DNA of 18,626 nt from an uncultured Lachnospiraceae bacterium (GCA_910586095.1 CAJUHQ010000062.1:2709-21334), one strand, 5' to 3'; positions 6,590 through 14,909 are shown, numbered from the stretch's first letter. Translations and numbers: made by a program. The notes: a model not told the origin generated them from the letters alone.

Positions 6590-8019
6590 AACAAAACAAA
6601 GTAAAAAAGAGAATCCTAGGTGAGCTTGTGGCACTTTTGATTGTTGCCATTATTCTGATTGTTATTGTGTATTACAAAAAAACAGACAATGTGGATCACT
6701 CGGCGCTTGATGTCAAGAAGGAAACAATACAACTATGGTATACAGACGATGCGTTGACAGATTATCTAAACAGCAAGGCGCTTGAGTTTTATGATAGAAC
6801 AGATATTCGTGTTGACATTCAGTTACAATCAGGGTTGGAGTATCTTGAGGCGATCAATGAGGCCAGTGTTCAAAATGCAGAAAATGCGCCGGATATTTAT
6901 ATAGTAAGTAATGATTCATTAGAAAAAGCTTACTTAGCGGGGCTTGCTACAGAGCTTTCTGATTCATCGCCAGTATATGACGAGACACTTTTTAATCAGG
7001 CAGCTCGCAATGCGGTGACATACAATGGAAACTATGTGGGTTGTCCAATGTATTTTGAAACGAGTGCTCTTCTTTACAATAAGACCTATCTTGAACAGAT
7101 TGCACAGGAGGCAAACAATACAGCAGATGAGTCAACAAACCCTGTGACAGCAGAACAACTGATTCCGTCGAGTATAGCTGATATCTTAAATTTTGCAGAT
7201 ATGTATTCCGTGCCAGAAAATGTGGAGTATTTCTTTCGCTGGGATGTGTCGGATATTTTTTATAATTATTTTTTTATAGGAAATTATATTTCAGTGGGTG
7301 GTGCCTTTGGAGATGACAAGTCACAGATTGATATCTACAATACAGAATCGATAGCAAGCTTAAAAGTATATCAAGAGTTGAATCAGTTTTTTTCTATTGA
7401 TACAAAGGAAACGAACTACGACACCATTATGCAGGAATTTCAGGAGGGCAAGACAATTTATACAATTGCGACAAGTGATTGTATCAGGAAGCTAGATGAA
7501 GCGACTCAAAATGGAACATTTGCTTATGAGTATGGTGTTGCAAAGTTGCCGGACATCAATCAGGAGCTTACGACTAGAGGGATGTCAGTGACAAATGCTC
7601 TTGTTATCAATGGATATTCACAACACAAAAAAGCAGCAGAGCATTTTCTAGAATACATAGTTACAGATGCGAGCGCCGATTTGTATGACATGGCAGGAAA
7701 GTTGTCAGCAGTTAATGCTGCGGGCAAGATGGATGCACACAGCGCGGCATTTTTGCAAAATTATTCAGCTTCTGTACCTATTCCTAAGATGCTAGAGACT
7801 AGTAATTTCTGGGTGGAACTCGAAATTTGTTTTGCAAAGGTGTGGGGTGGTGCGGACGCCAACACACAGATTCGGCAGCTCTCTGAACAGATCAAAACAC
7901 AACTTGCAGGGGAGGTTGTGACAGAAGTAGCGATTGAAGATCCACAAGTAGAGCTTCTTCCAGCGGTCGAGTACGAGGAAGGTACAGGCGAATTGCCTGA
8001 TGAATCGGCTGTGGAATAA
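6586..8019 (+). CDS. Membrane-anchored extracellular solute-binding protein-like
   Basis: A 477-residue protein with a basic N-terminus and one long hydrophobic segment (about residues 10-30, ILGELVALLIVAIILIVIVYY), then a large outside domain like the type-1 solute-binding proteins of ABC sugar importers. Visible marks are ETIQLWYTDDALTDYLN near the start, APDIYIVSNDSL, ALLYNKTYLEQ and EFQEGKTIYTIATS. There is no Cys after the hydrophobic stretch, so it is not a normal lipoprotein and is probably held by an uncleaved anchor. The C-terminus is acidic. GGAGAGGATTGA precedes the ATG, which overlaps the argD stop by four bases, so it should be translated with argD. No ABC permease or ATPase is nearby. 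Ligand unknown. Confidence 0.82.
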   Translation: MKQNKVKKRILGELVALLIVAIILIVIVYYKKTDNVDHSALDVKKETIQLWYTDDALTDYLNSKALEFYDRTDIRVDIQLQSGLEYLEAINEASVQNAENAPDIYIVSNDSLEKAYLAGLATELSDSSPVYDETLFNQAARNAVTYNGNYVGCPMYFETSALLYNKTYLEQIAQEANNTADESTNPVTAEQLIPSSIADILNFADMYSVPENVEYFFRWDVSDIFYNYFFIGNYISVGGAFGDDKSQIDIYNTESIASLKVYQELNQFFSIDTKETNYDTIMQEFQEGKTIYTIATSDCIRKLDEATQNGTFAYEYGVAKLPDINQELTTRGMSVTNALVINGYSQHKKAAEHFLEYIVTDASADLYDMAGKLSAVNAAGKMDAHSAAFLQNYSASVPIPKMLETSNFWVELEICFAKVWGGADANTQIRQLSEQIKTQLAGEVVTEVAIEDPQVELLPAVEYEEGTGELPDESAVE

Positions 8020-8167
8020 CAATTGTCACAAGGTACAAAGTCACAAAAAAGAATAATATTTTAGAAAAGATCCAATGATATAAGCAAGAAATTGTATACC
8101 TATTCGAGGCGCTAAAGTGGCATGAAGGGTAGTATGATGAGTTTATCAAAACGGAGGCTTATTGCTT

Positions 8168-8605
8168 ATGATTGGATTTTTAATTGCATTGATATCGGGT
8201 GCACTGATGAGTGTACAGGGAGTATTTAACACAAAGGTGACAGAGGCATCGAGCATGTGGGCTGCTAATACTTTTGTGCAGTTTACAGCATTTTTGGTAT
8301 GTCTGTTAGCATGGCTTTTTACAGATAGGACATCTTTTCGCGAGGTGGTTTTAGTTGAGCCAAAATACTTTTTGTTAGGTGGAGTGATGGGGGCGTTTAT
8401 TACGCTGACTGTGATACGAAGTATGGATTCATTAGGCCCAGCCACAGCCGTGATGTTGATTGTGATTTCGCAGCTTATTATTGCGTATGTGATTGAATTG
8501 TTTGGGATGTTTGGGGTAGATAAACAGCCCTTTAGTTGGCGAAAGATTTTTGGTGCGCTAATTGCCATTGCAGGTTTTGTACTATTTAAGTATGAAAAAA
8601 ACTAG
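8168..8605 (+). CDS. Small DMT-superfamily membrane protein (DUF606/YdcZ-like)
   Basis: A 145-residue membrane protein with about five hydrophobic helices, resembling the single-domain DUF606 (YdcZ-type) members of the drug/metabolite transporter superfamily. The N-terminal MIGFLIALISGALMSVQGVFN and the middle GGVMGAFITLTVI fit this family, as does the C-terminal WRKIFGALIAIAGFVLFKY. Such half-size proteins are thought to work as dimers; substrate is not known. GGAGG at 8153-8157 is ten bases from ATG 8168; a TTG at 8162 is in frame but closer than usual. A 148-base gap separates it from the solute-binding protein gene, with no clear terminator, and argC follows after 71 bases. Confidence 0.8.
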   Translation: MIGFLIALISGALMSVQGVFNTKVTEASSMWAANTFVQFTAFLVCLLAWLFTDRTSFREVVLVEPKYFLLGGVMGAFITLTVIRSMDSLGPATAVMLIVISQLIIAYVIELFGMFGVDKQPFSWRKIFGALIAIAGFVLFKYEKN

Positions 8606-8676
8606 ACACTTTTATATTCATAGTGTAAGTAGATTGTACACTAGAATGGCACTTTTTTGAAAATAGGAGAATACAC

Positions 8677-9621
8677 ATGAAAAAAGTTTTTGTGGATGGT
8701 AGTGAAGGAACTACAGGGTTGAGGATTTTTGAGCGTTTTGAAGGACGTACAGATATTGAGATTTTGCGGATTCCGACAGAGCTTCGAAAAGATCCGACAG
8801 AAGTAAAAAAATATATTAACGAATCAGACATTACGTTTTTGTGTCTTCCTGATGCTGCTGCACGCGAGGCAGTAGCATTAGTTGAAAACGATCAGACAGT
8901 GATTATTGATACATCCACAGCACATCGGACAGTAAAAGGGTGGGCATATGGATATCCAGAACTTTCCGCCGCACATCGGGAAGCTATCAAAACTAGCAAG
9001 AGAATTGCAGTGCCAGGCTGCTATGCTACAGGATTTATTACGATCGCATATCCAATGATTGCAAAGGGAATGTTGCCAACCAACTATCCTGTTTCCTCTT
9101 TTGCCTTATCTGGTTATAGTGGGGCTGGGAAGAAGACAATTGCCGTCTATGAGGCAGACGAAAGGGACTGTGAGCTTGACGCACCCAGAGAATATGCACT
9201 TTCACAAAAGCATAAACATTTGGAGGAAATGCAAAAGATTACAGGGCTTGACAGGATGCCTTTATTCTCACCTTTTATCTGCGATTATTACAGTGGTATG
9301 GTGGTGACTCTTCCATTTTATGCAGATTTGCTTGCAAAAGGGACTACACTGCAAAGCGTGCATGAGTTATTTGCGCAATATTATGAAAAAGAACCATTTG
9401 TGAAGGTGATGCCGTTTGGAAAAGAGGCGGATTACAATGGATTTTTGGCTGGAAATGCTTGTGCTGGATGGGACGGAATAGAGATTTATGTGACAGGAAA
9501 TGAGGATAGAATCCTTGTTAGTACACGGTTTGACAATCTGGGCAAAGGAGCGTCTGGGGCAGCCGTTCAGTGTCTAAATATTATCCTTGGCTGTGAGGAA
9601 AGCACAGGGTTGGTATTATAA
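8677..9621 (+). CDS. argC: N-acetyl-gamma-glutamyl-phosphate reductase, type 2
   Basis: NADPH-dependent reductase that turns N-acetylglutamyl phosphate into the semialdehyde, third step to ornithine. At 314 residues it is the shorter, less common form (type 2 ArgC), not the ~345-residue form usual in argCJBD operons. VDGSEGTTGLRIFERFEGR is the type-2 nucleotide-binding start; DTSTAHR and YGYPEL follow; the catalytic Cys is C115 in VPGCYATGF; SGYSGAGKKTI and SQKHKHLEEMQ are further type-2 marks. AGGAGA lies six bases before ATG 8677. It is separated from argJBD by two transport-type genes and is followed at once by the methyltransferase gene. AGTGTA (8615-8620) and TACACT (8630-8635) form a short dyad upstream. 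Confidence 0.94.
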   Translation: MKKVFVDGSEGTTGLRIFERFEGRTDIEILRIPTELRKDPTEVKKYINESDITFLCLPDAAAREAVALVENDQTVIIDTSTAHRTVKGWAYGYPELSAAHREAIKTSKRIAVPGCYATGFITIAYPMIAKGMLPTNYPVSSFALSGYSGAGKKTIAVYEADERDCELDAPREYALSQKHKHLEEMQKITGLDRMPLFSPFICDYYSGMVVTLPFYADLLAKGTTLQSVHELFAQYYEKEPFVKVMPFGKEADYNGFLAGNACAGWDGIEIYVTGNEDRILVSTRFDNLGKGASGAAVQCLNIILGCEESTGLVL

Positions 9622-9636
9622 ATGGGAGTTGGTGAG

Positions 9637-11076
9637 ATGGTGGCGTTACCACTTGATTTTCAAGCGCGAATGAGGGATATGCTCCAAGAGTCCTATCCTG
9701 CATTTTTGCAAAGCTATGAACAAACAAGGCACTGGGCGCTTCGCGTAAATACATTAAAGGGAACAGTGTCTGAATTTTTTCAAAAGACGTCCTTTGGAGG
9801 GATAAGACAAGTACCGTGGGAGAGCACTGGTTTTTATTATGATAACAATAGCCAGCCAGGAAAACATCCGCTTCATGAGGCGGGAGTTTACTACATACAA
9901 GAGCCAAGTGCGATGGCAGTAGTCCCTTATCTCGAGGCAAAACCACAAGAGAAAGTGCTTGATTTGTGTGCGGCACCAGGAGGAAAGACTGCCCAAATTG
10001 CATCGTGTATGGAGAATAAAGGATTGCTTTTGTGCAATGAAATTCATCCTGCGCGCGCAAAGATTTTGTCTGAAAATGTGGAGCGTATGGGGATACAAAA
10101 TGCGCTTGTCACAAATGAATCACCGCAGCGATTGGCAGCGCATTTTGACAGTTATTTTGATCGCATTTTGGTAGATGCCCCTTGTTCAGGAGAGGGAATG
10201 TTTCGCAAAAATATGGAAGCCTGCAACGAGTGGAGTCTTGAGGCAGTTAGACAGTGCGCTAACAGACAGGATGAGATTTTAGACTGCGCTGCCAAGATGT
10301 TGCGCCCTGGAGGGCGGCTTGTATACTCTACCTGTACATTTGCCCCAATGGAAAACGAGGGAAGTGTAGCGCGCTTTTTGGAGCGTCATATGGACTATCA
10401 ATTGGTGAAGGTACAAAAAACGGACGGGATGTCGCAGGGAGTACCCGCATGGGCATTTTATGATAGGACAGACGAAGCATGTACAAGCAAAGACGGTGAT
10501 CCGACATTGGAGTATACCGTTCGGTTGTTTCCACATTTAGTAGAGGGGGAAGGGCATTATCTTGCAGTGCTGCAAAAGGCGCAGGAATTGCCTATAGAAT
10601 ATCAGAGCTTTGCGGTTAATGGGCAACAGCAAGGTGTAGAGGTATGTTCTGTAAAAGAATTTTTAGAGTTTGTAAAAGAGACATTTCAGATAGATTTATA
10701 TCAAGAGCAAAGTGAGCGATTGCTCAAGTTTGGAGATCAACTGTACTGGATGCCAAAAGAGATGCCATCCATAGATCAATTAAAAGTATTGCGCCCAGGG
10801 CTTCATTTGGGAACCTTAAAGAAAAACCGCTTCGAGCCTTCGCATGCGTTGGCACTTGCGCTTTGCGGTGCAGATGTAAAAAATCGAGTGGAGCTTGAGG
10901 AACAAGAAGTAAAGTCCTATTTAAGCGGGATGACATTTCCATATACAGGAAAAAAAGGATGGTATCTTATAACATATAAAGGCTATAGTATTGGCTGGGG
11001 GAAACTCGCAGGCGCAGTGATGAAAAATCATTATCCCAAAGGAAAACGGCAGTTTGACAAAGGGAGCACCGTATAG
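9637..11076 (+). CDS. RsmF/NOL1-NOP2-Sun family rRNA (cytosine-C5) methyltransferase
   Basis: SAM-dependent RNA m5C methyltransferase of the RsmF (YebU) type, 479 residues. The N-terminal part (LPLDFQARMRDML, RVNTLK) is the family's RNA-binding lead. AAPGGKTAQIA (about 112-122) binds SAM; DAPCSGEGMFRK (180-191) and YSTCTF carry the two working Cys residues, C183 and C233. The C-terminal third, with KSYLSGMTFPYTGKKGWYLITYKGYSIGWGK, is the RsmF-type extension. By family it modifies 16S rRNA, but the target base is inferred. ATG 9637 is chosen because GGGAG lies seven bases upstream and homologues start M-x-LP; an ATG at 9622, directly after the argC stop, is in frame and adds five residues. It belongs to the argC run. 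Confidence 0.93.
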   Translation: MVALPLDFQARMRDMLQESYPAFLQSYEQTRHWALRVNTLKGTVSEFFQKTSFGGIRQVPWESTGFYYDNNSQPGKHPLHEAGVYYIQEPSAMAVVPYLEAKPQEKVLDLCAAPGGKTAQIASCMENKGLLLCNEIHPARAKILSENVERMGIQNALVTNESPQRLAAHFDSYFDRILVDAPCSGEGMFRKNMEACNEWSLEAVRQCANRQDEILDCAAKMLRPGGRLVYSTCTFAPMENEGSVARFLERHMDYQLVKVQKTDGMSQGVPAWAFYDRTDEACTSKDGDPTLEYTVRLFPHLVEGEGHYLAVLQKAQELPIEYQSFAVNGQQQGVEVCSVKEFLEFVKETFQIDLYQEQSERLLKFGDQLYWMPKEMPSIDQLKVLRPGLHLGTLKKNRFEPSHALALALCGADVKNRVELEEQEVKSYLSGMTFPYTGKKGWYLITYKGYSIGWGKLAGAVMKNHYPKGKRQFDKGSTV

Positions 11077-11088
11077 AAATGAGAAGAA

Positions 11089-11820
11089 ATGAAGGGAAGA
11101 AGTAAGTTATATAAACTTGTGTTTGTTTTTCTGCTTATACTAGAAACGTTATGGGTTTTTGTAATGTACAAAACCATAGAGCAACCATCCGATAAAAAAA
11201 TGAGTATTGCAGATGAACAGTTGAAAGAGTGTATCTTTTATGATATGGTGTGGGAAGATGGAACGATTGTTATAACAGGAAGAGATCCTTATTTGTTAGT
11301 AGATTGTCCGCAAGGTATCATAGAAAGTGTGACACTATGTTGGCAGGATATAAAAGGCATCAATCAAATTGCTTGTTATTATGATACAGGAAACGGATAC
11401 ACAGAAAACCATAAAAAGATAACAGATCATATAGATACAGATCATGTTTCTTTGAATATTCATCAATTTGTAGAGACAGTGCGTATAGATTTTGAAAATA
11501 CAGATGAGCAGGCATCCATTCAACTGGATACTATTTTAGTTGAGTATGCAGACAAAAAAGGTGGAATTTTTTTGGCCTATCATATTTTTTTGATGCTATT
11601 TTTTGACGTGCTGTTGATTATAAAGCTATCACAACAGAGTAGTTCATGGCTAGGAAGTTTTATGAAATTGATTGCCTTTGCGCTCTTGCAGTTTTTTACC
11701 TTTAAAGCCTATATCATTGCTTCTGGAACTGCCATTACAATTATTTCAGTGTTTGAATTGTTCGCTATGGTATGTATAGTGTTTATGGATTTTGGAGGGA
11801 TTGACTGTGCAAAAGAATGA
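11089..11820 (+). CDS. Unrecognised membrane protein, partner of the next gene
   Basis: A 243-residue protein of no recognised family. A basic start and one hydrophobic helix (about 8-29) are followed by an extracytoplasmic part of about 130 residues rich in beta-type segments (VWEDGTIVITGRDPYLLVDCP, IACYYDTGNGYTENH, VETVRIDFENTDEQASIQLDTI). Three more hydrophobic helices follow (about 158-180, 190-210, 213-235). The middle part recalls the beta-sandwich-like region, with a YYDTGNGY stretch, that I associate with large membrane glycosyltransferases of Firmicutes; this is an impression, not a match. Twelve bases separate it from the methyltransferase gene, and its end overlaps the glycosyltransferase start by 14 bases, so the last two are probably coupled and work together. 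Confidence 0.75.
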   Translation: MKGRSKLYKLVFVFLLILETLWVFVMYKTIEQPSDKKMSIADEQLKECIFYDMVWEDGTIVITGRDPYLLVDCPQGIIESVTLCWQDIKGINQIACYYDTGNGYTENHKKITDHIDTDHVSLNIHQFVETVRIDFENTDEQASIQLDTILVEYADKKGGIFLAYHIFLMLFFDVLLIIKLSQQSSSWLGSFMKLIAFALLQFFTFKAYIIASGTAITIISVFELFAMVCIVFMDFGGIDCAKE

Positions 11821-13114
11821 TAAAATTTTCTACACTGCCTTGTTAGGGGGATTTTTTTTCATATGTTTATTTTGGGCATGGATTATTCCCTTCAATCATG
11901 CACCTGATGAAGGTATGCGGTTTACAATCTGTCAGTATATTTTTCAGTATGGTTCTTTGCCGCGTGGAGATGCAGTAGAAATTCGAAATTCTATTTGGGG
12001 TTTTTCTTATGGATTTACCCCTATTTTAAGTTATATGATTAGTGCAGTTTTTATGAAAATCGCTAATTTTTTTGTTGGGGAAATGGGAATTGCCATATCT
12101 GCGCGTTTAGTGAGTGTATTGTTTTCTACAGGTACAGCGTATTTTACTATAAAAATAGCACGGAGAATTTTTATAGAACCATATGCAAAAGTTTTAACAA
12201 TTGCTGTCATATTGCTGCCTGAATTTATTTTTATATCTTCTTATATAAATAATGATGCTCTTGGGATATTTACAGTGGTTTGGACAATTTTTAATATGTT
12301 GGAAGCTAAGGACAAAAGGTGGAGTTTCAAAAGTTGTTGCTGGCTGGGAATTTCAATAGGGGTGTGTCTTTTATCATACTATAATTGTTATGGTGTTATT
12401 GTTATTGCAGTAGTGTACTCTGTCATTATGGTTTTTCAGGACAACACTATTAGCAACAAAGGCAAGTTTATTGTTACGCGCATTGTATGGGTGGCAATTT
12501 TTGCGATTGTGATTGCTGGTTGGTGGTTTATTCGCAATGCAATGCTCTATGATGGTGACATTTTGGGATTACGTGCTAGCCGAGCATGTGGTGAACAATA
12601 TGCGATGGATGGTTACAAACCATCTCAAAGACAGACTCCTTATAATATGGGAGAGTCCATTGGCCATATGTTGATTGACAGAGAATGGTTGTATTATAGT
12701 AGTCGTAGTTATATTGCTAGTTTTGATTATCAGACTATATGGATGCCTGATGTGATGTATATATGGATGGGTGGAGTCTATTTAATTGGCTTGTTCGGGA
12801 ATATCATAAAATCAAAACAAGAACTATTTAAAAGTTCTGGAAAAAGAAGCTTTTATCTATGTATGGTTCTTATGTGTCTGATTACCATTGGACTTAGTGT
12901 GTACTATTCTTTTTTTGTTGATCTACAGGCACAAGGGCGATACTGTTTGCCGATGTGTTTATCACTAGGAATATTGGTAATAAGTGGATGGCAAAAAATA
13001 GTAAGCCATTTTTCTAAAGGGGTACAGGTATTTTTATGGTCTATGCTAGTGATTATGTTTGAATACTATGCTTTGTATAGCAGTGTAGAATTGATTTTAG
13101 CAACATATTGGTAA
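11807..13114 (+). CDS. Multispanning membrane glycosyltransferase, GT-C/DUF2142-like
   Basis: A 435-residue protein with about ten hydrophobic helices. Right after the first helix comes PFNHAPDEGMRF, with the acidic pair D34-E35 in the first outside loop. This is the placement of the catalytic Asp in GT-C enzymes that use lipid-linked sugars, and the N/H-x-P-D-E pattern of DUF2142 proteins. Later AGWWFIRNAMLYDGDILG and LQAQGRYCLPM recall the same group. Such enzymes add sugars to cell-surface polymers or proteins; donor and acceptor are unknown. The start is GTG 11807, with GGAGGG seven bases upstream; an in-frame TTG at 11792 lies before that SD. It overlaps the upstream membrane-protein gene and closes the argC-rsmF-like run. 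Confidence 0.8.
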   Translation: MQKNDKIFYTALLGGFFFICLFWAWIIPFNHAPDEGMRFTICQYIFQYGSLPRGDAVEIRNSIWGFSYGFTPILSYMISAVFMKIANFFVGEMGIAISARLVSVLFSTGTAYFTIKIARRIFIEPYAKVLTIAVILLPEFIFISSYINNDALGIFTVVWTIFNMLEAKDKRWSFKSCCWLGISIGVCLLSYYNCYGVIVIAVVYSVIMVFQDNTISNKGKFIVTRIVWVAIFAIVIAGWWFIRNAMLYDGDILGLRASRACGEQYAMDGYKPSQRQTPYNMGESIGHMLIDREWLYYSSRSYIASFDYQTIWMPDVMYIWMGGVYLIGLFGNIIKSKQELFKSSGKRSFYLCMVLMCLITIGLSVYYSFFVDLQAQGRYCLPMCLSLGILVISGWQKIVSHFSKGVQVFLWSMLVIMFEYYALYSSVELILATYW

Positions 13115-13129
13115 AAGGGTGTAAAAAAA

Positions 13130-13233
13130 GCCCGCTGAGGCGGGCAGAGGGGAGTTACGGTGAAATCTTTGATTTCACCATCTTGATTAAAAGGCCTGCT
13201 AAAGCAGGCAGAGGGGAGTTACGGTGAAATCTT
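13130..13233 (+). repeat. Structured repeat, two units, carrying SD and start codon of MATE 1
   Basis: Two units 64 bp apart. Unit 1: hairpin GCCCGC-TGAG-GCGGGC (13130-13145), SD GAGGGGAG (13147-13154), GTG 13160, and a second hairpin GTGAAATC (13160-13167) with GATTTCAC (13171-13178). Unit 2: hairpin GCCTGC-TAAA-GCAGGC (13194-13209), the same SD (13211-13218) and GTG 13224, after which sequence changes to the MATE gene at about 13234. Unit 1 alone encodes an 8-codon frame (13160-13186). Stem 1 differs between units while pairing is kept. On the minus strand the first hairpin is followed by seven T, a terminator shape, though no minus-strand gene reads into it. Confidence 0.9.
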
Positions 13234-14582
13234 CAAAAACTGCGCTGAATCTCACAGAGGGAAAACCGCTAAAGCTTATTTTGCTGTTTGCGATTCCGAT
13301 ATTTTTTGGGAATCTATTTCAGATTTTGTATAGCTTGGTGGATACAAAGATTGTAGGAAGTATTCTAGGGAAAGAAGCACTTGCATCGGTTGGAGCCGTG
13401 TCGATACTCTATACACTGCTCACCGGTTTTTTTAATGGATTAACATTGGGATTTGGGGTAGTTACTGCGCGATTTTATGGGAGTGGAGATGTCAAGGGTC
13501 TCCAAAAGAGTGTGGCAGGTTCTATTTTGTTGGGATTTGTCACTGCCACAGGAATCATTTTGTTTGTGGTCATATTTTTAAGGCAGATTTTGATGTTTTT
13601 GAATGTGCCAGCAGAGCAACTTGCAATGGCAGAATCCTATATTACTATTCTTGTCTGGGGAATGTTTGTGACACTTGCCTATAATTTGTGTGCCAATATG
13701 CTTCGTGCGATAGGCGATTCGGTGACACCACTAATCTTTTTGGTGATTGCAGCTTTTACCAATGTAGGATTAGACTATTTGTTTATTTTAGTATTGAATA
13801 TGGGTGTGCCAGGGGCGGCGATTGCAACATTGTTATCTCAGTTTTTATCGGTGACTCTATGTTTGATTAGGATCTACAAGGGATTTCCACTATTGCATAT
13901 ATCACGTGCAGACTTTGTGTTGACAAGGCAGCAAATGGTTTTTCTATATCAAAGTGGCTTGTCTATGGGATTGATGTCAAGCCTTGTCAATTTTGGAACG
14001 CTAGTATTACAAAGTGGCATCAATCAGTTAGGACAAAGTATCATTGTGGCACATACAGCAGCGCGAAAAATGTTTGAGATTTGGGGATTGCCTATAAGTG
14101 TGCTAGGCTCAGCGATGGCAACGTACTGTAGTCAGAACTATGGTGCAGGAAAATATGACAGGATTCGCCGCGGTATGAGGGATGTTTTGATTGTGGGGGC
14201 AGTGTGGGATAGCTTGGTTATTTTGCAGGCACATACAATAGCACCCTATTTGATTGGATTTATTGCAAGTACTGACAATGAGGAGATTCTCTATTGGGGT
14301 TCTATGTATTTGCGAGTGGATATGTCTTTTTGGTTTATCTGTCTTTTTATTATCATTCTAAGGAATTCTATGCAAGGGTTTGGAGATCACAAGACGCCTA
14401 TTTTATCTAGTTTTATAGAGCTTGTGGGAAAGTTGGTGTTTACCTTTGTGTTTGTGCGGATTTTTGGGTATTGGGGAATTATCTGGACGGAACCAGTAGC
14501 TTGGATTTTGATGGTGGGGCCTTTGATCGTTATGACGCTAAAAAATCCAGTGATAAAGCAAAATGTAACAAAAAGGATCTAA
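13224..14582 (+). CDS. MATE family efflux transporter 1
   Basis: A 452-residue cation-coupled exporter of the multidrug and toxic compound extrusion family, with twelve predicted helices in two related halves. Family marks are SKTALNLTEGKPLKLILLFAIP at the start, VDTKIVGSILGKEALASVG, NMLRAIGDSVTP and, in the second half, MATYCSQNYGAGKYDRIRRGM and LRNSMQGFGDHKTP. The cargo cannot be told from sequence. The start is GTG 13224; its SD and first codons (GTG AAA TCT) belong to the structured repeat, so the repeat sets its translation. It lies 109 bases after the glycosyltransferase gene, with no clear promoter in between, so it may be read through from the run upstream. Confidence 0.94.
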   Translation: MKSSKTALNLTEGKPLKLILLFAIPIFFGNLFQILYSLVDTKIVGSILGKEALASVGAVSILYTLLTGFFNGLTLGFGVVTARFYGSGDVKGLQKSVAGSILLGFVTATGIILFVVIFLRQILMFLNVPAEQLAMAESYITILVWGMFVTLAYNLCANMLRAIGDSVTPLIFLVIAAFTNVGLDYLFILVLNMGVPGAAIATLLSQFLSVTLCLIRIYKGFPLLHISRADFVLTRQQMVFLYQSGLSMGLMSSLVNFGTLVLQSGINQLGQSIIVAHTAARKMFEIWGLPISVLGSAMATYCSQNYGAGKYDRIRRGMRDVLIVGAVWDSLVILQAHTIAPYLIGFIASTDNEEILYWGSMYLRVDMSFWFICLFIIILRNSMQGFGDHKTPILSSFIELVGKLVFTFVFVRIFGYWGIIWTEPVAWILMVGPLIVMTLKNPVIKQNVTKRI

Positions 14583-14594
14583 TTTTTTTCACAA

Positions 14595-14623
14595 TTGTGT
14601 TTTGATTCAAAAAGGATTATAAT
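14595..14623 (+). promoter_or_regulatory. Candidate promoter of MATE 2
   Basis: TTGTGT (14595-14600), 17 bp, then TATAAT (14618-14623), a consensus -10. It lies 12 bases after the MATE 1 stop and would give a leader of about 275 bases containing the structured repeats. Between 14624 and 14733 nothing else is seen. Confidence 0.45.
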
Positions 14624-14733
14624 TGCGGTAACAGGCTAGGAGTTGTTTGTATTTGGAATATAAATGCACAAAGGTATCTAGACAGAAGAAAGATATTTTA
14701 TACATAGATAGACAAGACGCTAGGTAAAAATCA

Positions 14734-14908
14734 GAAATTTGAGATTTCGTGAAGCGGAATTATGGGAGTTAGTGTGAAATTAAAATTTCACCCATCCTGA
14801 TTTGTACGCCTGCTGAAGCAGGCAGATGGGAGTTAGTGTGAAAAACGCAAAAGACTGCGTTTTTCAGTTCTATTTGAGCCGCCAAAAGCGGCATGGGGGA
14901 TTAGTATG
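14734..14908 (+). repeat. Structured repeat, three units, carrying SD and start codon of MATE 2
   Basis: A worn unit starts near 14734 (GAAAT/ATTTC) and leads to SD GGGAG (14764-14768), GTG 14774 and hairpin GTGAAATT/AATTTCAC (14774-14791). The next has hairpin GCCTGC-TGAA-GCAGGC (14808-14823), SD GGGAG (14828-14832), GTG 14838, and a perfect 11-bp hairpin TGAAAAACGCA/TGCGTTTTTCA (14839-14866). The third has hairpin GCCGC-CAAAA-GCGGC (14878-14892), SD GGGGGA (14895-14900) and, where the others have GTG, the ATG 14906 of MATE 2. The order hairpin, SD, start is constant while stem sequences change. Confidence 0.88.
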
Positions 14909-14909
14909 A
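14838..14909 (+). CDS. Repeat-encoded upstream ORF, 23 codons, overlapping the MATE 2 start
   Basis: GTG 14838 follows GGGAG at five bases. The frame reads 23 codons (begins MKNAKDCVFQ, ends RHGGLV) and its TGA (14907-14909) overlaps the MATE 2 ATG (14906-14908) as ATGA. All of it lies inside the structured repeat, including both hairpins, so ribosomes translating it would melt the hairpin in front of the MATE 2 SD. The peptide itself need have no function. Translation is inferred from the SD and overlap only. Confidence 0.35.
   Translation: MKNAKDCVFQFYLSRQKRHGGLV

Noticed and set aside
9622..9640. Start of the RsmF-like gene resembling the SD-bearing repeat (ATGGGAGTTGGTGAG against ATGGGAGTTAGTGTG)
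   Set aside because: There is no clear preceding GC hairpin in the repeat's position, and the sequence is inside or at the end of argC. The similarity can come from ordinary SD and start constraints.
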